From contig CAXYVG010000114.1 of NCBI GenBank assembly GCA_964292325.1, positions 1 through 10,570 of the forward strand: 10,570 bases of DNA, read 5' to 3'. Source of the DNA: CTSoil-075 sp964292325 (GTDB lineage Bacteria; Bacillota; Negativicutes; DSM-13327). Of the stretch, positions 5,285 through 10,570 are shown one piece after another (positions within the stretch are counted from its first letter, which is position 1; each line of letters begins with the position of its first letter). The notes beneath the pieces were generated by a model that saw nothing but the letters and a program-made list of their open reading frames with translations, was not told where the DNA came from and made no database searches. The position numbers and the translations under genes are program-made.

Positions 5285-6421
5285 ATGAAATATTCGATTG
5301 AAATAGGAAAAATAGTAGAAGGGGCCTTAAAGTATGATCAAGTTAAGGTTCTAAATTATACAAAACAGCTTGTCACTAAACTTGAGGAAGATAATGAAAT
5401 TCGTGCAGCGAACAAGTTTAGTAAACTTTTGACATCACAAAGTGAAACAACACTTTCTGCAATGGGGATGAAAAAAGAAATCAATATACCTGTAGATGCG
5501 GAGTCGCGTACAACATTGGCTGATATTATTTATCCTCATGAAAATAAAATCGAGGTTGTTTTATCCAAAAGCAATTCTAAAAAATTGGAATCTTTTATCC
5601 TCAGTTATAAAAATGCGGATAAGTTAAATTCTTTAGGTATTGGAGTACCTAATACCCTTTTGTTATATGGTCCTCCAGGATGCGGGAAAACCAAATGTGC
5701 ATATTTAATTGCAAAAGAACTGAACCTACCTTTAGTCATTGGAAGATTAGATAGCCTTATTTCTTCTTATCTTGGAACAACAGCTAAAAATATTCGTACT
5801 CTTTTTGAATTTTCGCAAAAGATGCCTTGTGTATTATTTCTTGATGAATTTGATGCAATTGCCAAAGCACGTGATGATAGTAATGAACTTGGTGAACTTA
5901 AACGTGTTGTAAATAGTTTACTTCAAAATGTTGATGGAATGAGCAGGGATAGTTTGCTTTTAGCTGCTACAAATCATGAACAATTACTAGATTCTGCTGT
6001 ATGGCGGCGTTTTGATTATAAACTGGAAATTGAGTTGCCTGATACAGAAGCCATCATTAAGATGATTGATCTTTTTACCAACAACGTTGGCAATTTTACT
6101 AGCAAAGAAAAGCATGAATTAGCAACTGTATTTTTAGGGTTAAGTGGGGCGAATATCGAAGAGGTTGTTCGAAAAGCGCTTAGAAATGCTGTGATCCACG
6201 AATTTTCATTTAGCAAATCTAGTATTTATGACGAGCTTTTTGCTTTTAGAAAAATTTTGCCTCAAAATTGTGATGACAATAAAATACTCCTTAAATTTAA
6301 AGCTAAGTTTTTAAGAGAATGCGATGAAAAATTATTTAGCTTGCAAGTTATTGCAGATCTTTTAGGAAGTTCAAAAACTACTATATCAAAGTTAGTGAAG
6401 GAGGATGATAATAATGAGTGA
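5285..6421 (+). CDS. AAA+ ATPase paired with subtilisin-like protease
   Basis: A 378-residue classical AAA ATPase (FtsH/SpoVK-like core). I chose ATG 5285 because GGAGG lies 7 nt before it and the promoter -10 abuts the alternative start at 5267. An N-terminal helical domain (1-90) precedes the ATPase core: Walker A GPPGCGKT (129-136), Walker B VLFLDEFDA (183-191), sensor-1 Asn230 in AATNH, and an arginine-finger-like RR (241-242) in WRRFD, then the alpha-helical lid (to about 325). The C-terminus (350-378; SLQVIADLLGSSKTTISKLVKE) reads as a helix-turn-helix, unusual for this partner type. Its stop overlaps the protease start by 8 nt, so the two are translationally coupled. Likely role: ATP-driven sensing or substrate delivery that controls the protease. 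AAA plus S8 protease pairs recur in accessory regions; defence is inferred. Confidence 0.8.
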   Translation: MKYSIEIGKIVEGALKYDQVKVLNYTKQLVTKLEEDNEIRAANKFSKLLTSQSETTLSAMGMKKEINIPVDAESRTTLADIIYPHENKIEVVLSKSNSKKLESFILSYKNADKLNSLGIGVPNTLLLYGPPGCGKTKCAYLIAKELNLPLVIGRLDSLISSYLGTTAKNIRTLFEFSQKMPCVLFLDEFDAIAKARDDSNELGELKRVVNSLLQNVDGMSRDSLLLAATNHEQLLDSAVWRRFDYKLEIELPDTEAIIKMIDLFTNNVGNFTSKEKHELATVFLGLSGANIEEVVRKALRNAVIHEFSFSKSSIYDELFAFRKILPQNCDDNKILLKFKAKFLRECDEKLFSLQVIADLLGSSKTTISKLVKEDDNNE

Positions 6422-8696
6422 AAAGAATTTGCCTATAAAAGTAGTTCTTCAAAAAGCTACAGATACGCAAAAAAATAAAGGTGGCGGCGATACAAAATTT
6501 TTTGGTGAAGTGACACTTGAATTGCAACAAGAAATTATTGATAAGTTTGAAAAAATAGCATCTTTCTATGAAGACGTATTTAATGAGAATGAACTTGTAC
6601 CAGCTGTTGGTAAAATTACAGTTAAACAAGAAGCTATTGCAAAATCACATAAGCCGAATGACTTATGCCGTAATTGTCCTATTATTGGAAGCGAAGATTT
6701 GAATGAAATTTATATAAAAGTAAGTAAAAAATCTATAGAAGAAACTGTTTCTTTGATTCAAAATCCTCCATCAAAAAAATTTCGTGCTAATTTAACTGCA
6801 ATTTCTGATATTCAGCCAATAACAACAGATGAAAAAATATCTGAAAATCTTGTTCAAATGTCCATGCAAGGTCAGTTTGATGCTGTAAAAAATAAAATTA
6901 AAATTAAGTTTTTTGATTTTGGGGATGATTTTGATAATAACCAAATAATGGGATATGTTATGAAGAAATTATCTGAATTTGGATTTGCAGAAAAACATGA
7001 ACTTATCACCTATGGTGGGCGAATTAAGTATATAAAAGTTGAGGTAAATTCATATGAAGATGTCATAAAAATTGCATCAGTTAATGGTGTGAAGTCAGTG
7101 GATTTTTTTCAAGAATACTCGCTTCCACTAAGTGAATTTGTCGGAACTGATTTACATTTGCTTTTGGATAGCGAGTATTCCGATAGTGAAACTCGTATTG
7201 GAATCATCGATGGCGGTATAAGTGAAGAAAACCCTTTTTTGAAGCCTTATATTGTAGCGCGAGAAGAATATGTGGGTGAATCTTATCGTAATCCGAGTCA
7301 TGCAACATTTATTGCCTCAACTATTCAATATGGTAATCAGCTCAATGGAATTGCTGCTGCAGAACCACAAAGATTTAAGTTTGTTGATATAGTAGCTATT
7401 CCTAACGGTGATAAAACATTTGGCCCCATCGATACAATTGGCGAAGAAGATTTAATGGAGATTATCGAAGAGGTCATGGATAAGTATGCTGTAAATACAA
7501 AAATTTGGAATATATCACTAGGTATTGAAAGTAAAATTTGCAATGGAACTATGTCAGATTTAGGAGTTTTTCTGGATTATATTCAAGATAAATATCACGT
7601 GCAGATTTTTGTTTCAAGTGGAAATCTTAACAATTTACCTTTGCGTAAATGGCCAGCACAGGACAATATAGGTGAACGCGATAGAATTATATCACCAGCA
7701 GATTCTGTTAGGGCGATTACTGTTGGCTCTGTGGCGCTTTATGATTCTGAAAGTTCTATCGTTAAGGCAAATGAACCTTCTCCTTTTAGTCGAAGAGGAC
7801 CTGGGGCCAATTACATAGTCAAACCGGACGTGGTAGATTATGGTGGGAATCTATCTATAGATTTAAAGATTGATGGGCTTGGAATGAAAGGGATGGATAA
7901 CTTTGGTAATATAATTGAGGGCAATGGAACTAGTTATTCTAATCCGAGGACAGCACAAAAATTTGCTTCGATTTATGATGAAATGGTAGAGAAAGATATT
8001 TTGCTTGCGAAGGCAATGCTTACTCATTCAGCTAGAATGAACTCTCGTGAGCTATTAGAACAAAATCAAGATAATATCAAATATTATGGATTTGGGATGC
8101 CATCAGTTAATGTGCAGGATATCTTACAATGTAGTGAAGATGAAGTGACTCTTGTTTTTCGGCAACAGGTTATACAAGGTTCTCACTTAGAGATGTTCGA
8201 TTTTCCGTATCCAGCATCATTGATTCGTAATGGTAAATGCTTTGGTGAAATCGGAATGACGCTTGCTTATAATCCGATTTTAGATGATCGCTATGGTAGA
8301 GAATATTGCAGAACTAATATAGATGCTAGTTTTGGGATTTATAAACATGCTTCAGGTGGAAAGATTAAATTTAACGGACAAGTTCCTTTAGAAAGTACAT
8401 GGGATGAAAAGTTTGAACAAGCTAGAGTGGAAAATGGATTCAAGTGGAGTCCGATTAAATCTTATTATCGAAAAATTAGCAAGCAAGGAATACAAGCCGG
8501 TGATGGTTGGAAAATTCGCATAGATATGAATCCTAGGAATGGACTTATTGTACCAGCTCAAGAATTTGTTTTAATTGTGACTATAAAGGCTCTTGATGGA
8601 CAGGATATTTATTCTGAGGTTATTAATGGCTTAAGAGAAAGAGGCTATATTACCAATAATCTTGAAACTAGACAACAGATTCGTCAGCGGCAGTAA
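6414..8696 (+). CDS. Large cytoplasmic subtilisin-like (S8) serine protease
   Basis: A 760-residue S8-family peptidase. ATG 6414 is preferred because AAGGAGG (6398-6404) sits 9 nt upstream; an in-frame ATG at 6405 directly abuts that site. Residues 1-255 form a long N-terminal region that starts LPIKVVLQKATD, includes a GGG loop and has a CRNC pair (85-88). The protease domain follows: Asp266 in GIIDGGI, His296 in SHATFIAS, Asn404 in SSGN (oxyanion hole) and Ser507 in GNGTSYSNP. A C-terminal region of about 220 residues ends in LRERGYITNN and a polar tail. There is no signal peptide or membrane segment, so it should act in the cytoplasm, unlike secreted subtilases. All catalytic residues are present. 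Activity is probably gated by the coupled AAA ATPase. Confidence 0.85.
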   Translation: MSEKNLPIKVVLQKATDTQKNKGGGDTKFFGEVTLELQQEIIDKFEKIASFYEDVFNENELVPAVGKITVKQEAIAKSHKPNDLCRNCPIIGSEDLNEIYIKVSKKSIEETVSLIQNPPSKKFRANLTAISDIQPITTDEKISENLVQMSMQGQFDAVKNKIKIKFFDFGDDFDNNQIMGYVMKKLSEFGFAEKHELITYGGRIKYIKVEVNSYEDVIKIASVNGVKSVDFFQEYSLPLSEFVGTDLHLLLDSEYSDSETRIGIIDGGISEENPFLKPYIVAREEYVGESYRNPSHATFIASTIQYGNQLNGIAAAEPQRFKFVDIVAIPNGDKTFGPIDTIGEEDLMEIIEEVMDKYAVNTKIWNISLGIESKICNGTMSDLGVFLDYIQDKYHVQIFVSSGNLNNLPLRKWPAQDNIGERDRIISPADSVRAITVGSVALYDSESSIVKANEPSPFSRRGPGANYIVKPDVVDYGGNLSIDLKIDGLGMKGMDNFGNIIEGNGTSYSNPRTAQKFASIYDEMVEKDILLAKAMLTHSARMNSRELLEQNQDNIKYYGFGMPSVNVQDILQCSEDEVTLVFRQQVIQGSHLEMFDFPYPASLIRNGKCFGEIGMTLAYNPILDDRYGREYCRTNIDASFGIYKHASGGKIKFNGQVPLESTWDEKFEQARVENGFKWSPIKSYYRKISKQGIQAGDGWKIRIDMNPRNGLIVPAQEFVLIVTIKALDGQDIYSEVINGLRERGYITNNLETRQQIRQRQ

Positions 8697-8726
8697 TTTT
8701 GATTTTTCATTAAAAGGGGTGTTAAT

Positions 8727-9137
8727 ATGGGAGGGTTATTGGAAAATAAAGAGAAAAAAGAAACTGTTAATTTGTCAAAGTTTAAATTTTGCTTTCACTT
8801 AACTGCACACGATTGTTTTAATGAAAAAACGGGTAGATGCCCAGTAGATAAGAATAGGCAAGAAAATTTAGATCTTCAAAGTTGCTATGATCTTGGCCAA
8901 AAAATATTAGAATGTGGTTTTAAACCCAATTTATGTGATACTTTTTGTATACATAAACATCCTTGTGGTCGCTATACGTCTAATATGCAACACAGGACAT
9001 GCATAATGAAAAAGCTTGATGTAGATATTCCAGCAGATATGGTTCATATAAGTTCAAGTGGGATTTGTATAGAGTGTAGATGGACGACTAGACTAAAAGC
9101 ATTTTTTCAAAGTGACGATGTATTTTATTCACTATAA
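8727..9137 (+). CDS. Cysteine-rich small protein, unrecognised
   Basis: A 136-residue protein starting at ATG 8727 with an AAAGGGG ribosome site, 30 bp after the protease stop and without an intervening terminator, so it is probably the third gene of the operon. It has 11 cysteines (22, 30, 38, 53, 63, 70, 74, 80, 92, 114, 117) and several histidines (24, 28, 76, 78, 89, 107). Notable spacings are C70-x3-C74 with H76/H78 and C114-x2-C117. There is no signal peptide, which makes disulphide use in a secreted protein unlikely and favours metal binding (zinc or Fe-S). I do not recognise the family. It could be a regulator, sensor or protease substrate; a sensor that releases the protease would fit the layout but is a guess. 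Confidence 0.7.
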   Translation: MGGLLENKEKKETVNLSKFKFCFHLTAHDCFNEKTGRCPVDKNRQENLDLQSCYDLGQKILECGFKPNLCDTFCIHKHPCGRYTSNMQHRTCIMKKLDVDIPADMVHISSSGICIECRWTTRLKAFFQSDDVFYSL

Positions 9138-9309
9138 TTAGTTAGAGATTCTATTATATTCGCATACTATTTGTAGATTTTAGTATATATGTGCTTCCGT
9201 AATTGTGCCGGGGTCTATTATGGACTCCGGCTATGTTTTGAAGTAAGCTAAATATGATAGGACATTTTAATAAATTAAATTGAATTACAAAATAAAAGGA
9301 AAAATGAAA
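9138..9309 (+). other. Noncoding leader of the reverse transcriptase (possible ncRNA)
   Basis: These 172 bp hold no supportable ORF. A perfect TATAAT (9133-9138) overlaps the stop of the preceding gene, with a weak -35 candidate (GTGACG, 9112-9117, 15 bp away). A stem ATACTA (9164-9169)/TAGTAT (9181-9186) and palindrome copy 4 follow. Several defence reverse transcriptases use an adjacent structured ncRNA as template, so this leader is a candidate; nothing here proves it. Confidence 0.3.
9207..9231. repeat. Palindrome copy 4 (GTCTATTATGGAC variant)
   Basis: Arms GCCGGGGTCTA (9207-9217) and TGGACTCCGGC (9221-9231) around loop TTA pair along all 11 positions as RNA if two G-U pairs are allowed. 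The outer arm differs from copies 1-3 yet stays paired. Only a weak T run (TTTT, 9236-9239) follows, so termination of the cargo operon here is possible but not clear. Confidence 0.65.
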
Positions 9310-10518
9310 ATGATGAATCTAAACAATCTATATAATTTTAAAAATTCAGTAAAAAATTTCTTGGATATTGATAATATGGATTATCCGGAGGATATTCAAG
9401 GAGTTTCTATAGATAAATCGGCATGGACAGAGCCGATTAATTTTAGAGTGAGAAAAGAAAATGATAAATACAGAACGCTTAAAATGCCGAACATTTTGAA
9501 CTTTGTAAGCGCATATGAAGTTTTTAAGGATATGCCCCAATTTACCAATATACAAGAATTGGATATTGAACATAAGAGATTGTCAGCGAATGTTGAGACC
9601 GGGGATTTTGCTTCAGGAGAATATGATCGACAATTGGAGCTTGATTTTAATGAATTATGCATTTATGATAACCTTATAAAATTAGATGTGAAAGAATATT
9701 ATGGTAGAATATATACTCATAAAATTGATTTTTGTGGACATGAAGAAAGATATCTTTCTAATATGAATGCAGGTGCTACGAATGGTCTGTTAATAGGGAA
9801 TTATTTATCATTATATTTTGCAGAAAAAAATTTATCAAAAATAAGTAATGATCTTGAAGAAGCACTGTCAACGGAACATGTTAATTGTAAATTTACATAT
9901 TTTTCGGATGACTTTTATTTTTTTTGTAACAAAAATAATAATGATAAAGTGATTCATATTTTTGACAAAATACTGGAAAAATATGAACTTGAGCGGAGTG
10001 ATAAAAAAGAGATATGGACATATGAAACATTTAATAATTACAATGTGATAGCAAGATATTGGAAAAAAGTGGTTGCTCATTGTAATATAAGATTTAAAGA
10101 TGATCGAGAAGATAATAAGTTATATTTTATTAATCAAATAGTTTATAGGATGTCAAAATTAAAAGATCAAAAATCAAAAAAAGTATTTATCAATAACATG
10201 TTCAAAATTAAATATTTTAGAGAATTACCATTAGAAAAATATCAGGTTAAAGAATATGATTATCATCAACTTTGTTTTATTATGAAATATTCACCAGAGT
10301 CCATGATATACTTAGCCGACAGATTCTCTGCTATGGATAATTTTGACAAACAAAAACTTCATAGATTTTTTTCGGTGCGATATGAAGAAATTTTAAAAAC
10401 TAATTTCAATGAAGAACAACTATATTACTATTATGCAATAAAGATATTTGGCTTTGAAGATATAATATCTCAGCAAAAAGACTTAGTAGTTAAGTCAAAT
10501 AATCAGATTCTTATTTGA
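9310..10518 (+). CDS. Stand-alone reverse transcriptase (Abi/DRT-like)
   Basis: About 402 residues. ATG 9310 lies 9 nt after AAAAGGA; ATG 9304 and TTG 9280 are in-frame alternatives with poorer spacing. Reverse transcriptase motifs appear in order: a fingers segment (NFRVRKENDKYRTLKMPN), motif A LIKLDVKEYYGRIYTH (catalytic Asp126), motif B AGATNGLLIGNYLSLYFAEK (from 154) and motif C YFSDDFYFFC (Asp200, Asp201; Phe in place of the usual Tyr of YxDD). The IYTH after motif A and the short diverged motif B resemble abortive-infection and unknown-group (DRT) enzymes rather than group II intron or retron types; no maturase or endonuclease domain is seen. The C-terminal 150 residues are helical and unassigned. 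It is very AT-rich compared with the core genes. Phage defence by cDNA synthesis is inferred, and the subgroup cannot be set by eye. Confidence 0.75.
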   Translation: MMNLNNLYNFKNSVKNFLDIDNMDYPEDIQGVSIDKSAWTEPINFRVRKENDKYRTLKMPNILNFVSAYEVFKDMPQFTNIQELDIEHKRLSANVETGDFASGEYDRQLELDFNELCIYDNLIKLDVKEYYGRIYTHKIDFCGHEERYLSNMNAGATNGLLIGNYLSLYFAEKNLSKISNDLEEALSTEHVNCKFTYFSDDFYFFCNKNNNDKVIHIFDKILEKYELERSDKKEIWTYETFNNYNVIARYWKKVVAHCNIRFKDDREDNKLYFINQIVYRMSKLKDQKSKKVFINNMFKIKYFRELPLEKYQVKEYDYHQLCFIMKYSPESMIYLADRFSAMDNFDKQKLHRFFSVRYEEILKTNFNEEQLYYYYAIKIFGFEDIISQQKDLVVKSNNQILI

Positions 10519-10539
10519 GTGATTTTCATATTCTCGAAC

Positions 10540-10565
10540 CCTAGAAAAATCAAAAGGTTTTTAGG
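10540..10565. other. Weak AT-rich inverted repeat after the RT gene
   Basis: CCTA-G-AAAA pairs with TTTTTAGG around a short loop, with one bulged base. It could be part of a terminator or the 3' end of a transcript, but the T run is inside the stem and the window ends here. Confidence 0.2.
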
Positions 10566-10570
10566 CAATA

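Noticed and set aside
10296..10312. Possible fifth palindrome copy (GTCCATGATATAC) inside the RT gene
   Set aside because: Only the left arm matches; no complementary right arm follows.
9138..10570. Retron or group II intron
   Set aside because: No msr/msd-like inverted repeats flanking a priming G, and no maturase, HNH or intron domain V-like fold could be seen near the reverse transcriptase.

Overview
The window looks like the maintenance end of a mobile element (plasmid or integrative conjugative element) from a low-to-moderate GC anaerobe-type Bacillota, followed by accessory cargo. Nothing in it is a chromosomal housekeeping gene. The lineage is a guess from gene style and codon use; Negativicutes or Clostridia would fit, but I cannot fix it.

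Core module, about 1-4930, all on the plus strand: a noncoding leader with a probable small antisense RNA on the minus strand, then parA and parB (partition), then a DnaD-like winged-helix replication initiator whose coding sequence carries iteron-like repeats (three direct copies exactly 78 bp apart plus one inverted copy). Next comes a structured noncoding gap, two tiny translationally coupled ORFs, and an ArdC-type antirestriction protein with an HEIAH zincin motif. Partition, replication and antirestriction together are the functions a transferring element needs to copy itself, segregate and survive entry.

Cargo module 1, about 4932-9137, is visibly more AT-rich. A terminator isolates it from the core. 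Its own promoter overlaps an array of five degenerate direct repeats spaced 21, 21, 21 and 20 bp (core TATCGTTC). It drives an AAA+ ATPase with a C-terminal helix-turn-helix, an overlapping large cytoplasmic subtilisin-like protease with the Asp/His/Ser triad, and a small 11-cysteine protein. This resembles an ATPase-gated protease system of the kind carried as defence cargo; the third gene and the repeat array are the least familiar parts.

Cargo module 2, about 9138-10570, is more AT-rich again. It encodes a stand-alone reverse transcriptase of the Abi/unknown-group (DRT-like) kind, with an FSDD active site and a 170-nt noncoding leader containing a hairpin.

A palindrome with core GTCCAT(T/A)ATGGAC (one arm slightly changed in the last copy) occurs four times in intergenic DNA across core and cargo. 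Its outer arms differ from copy to copy but stay paired. Two of the copies bracket cargo module 1, which suggests a family of element-specific structured sites.
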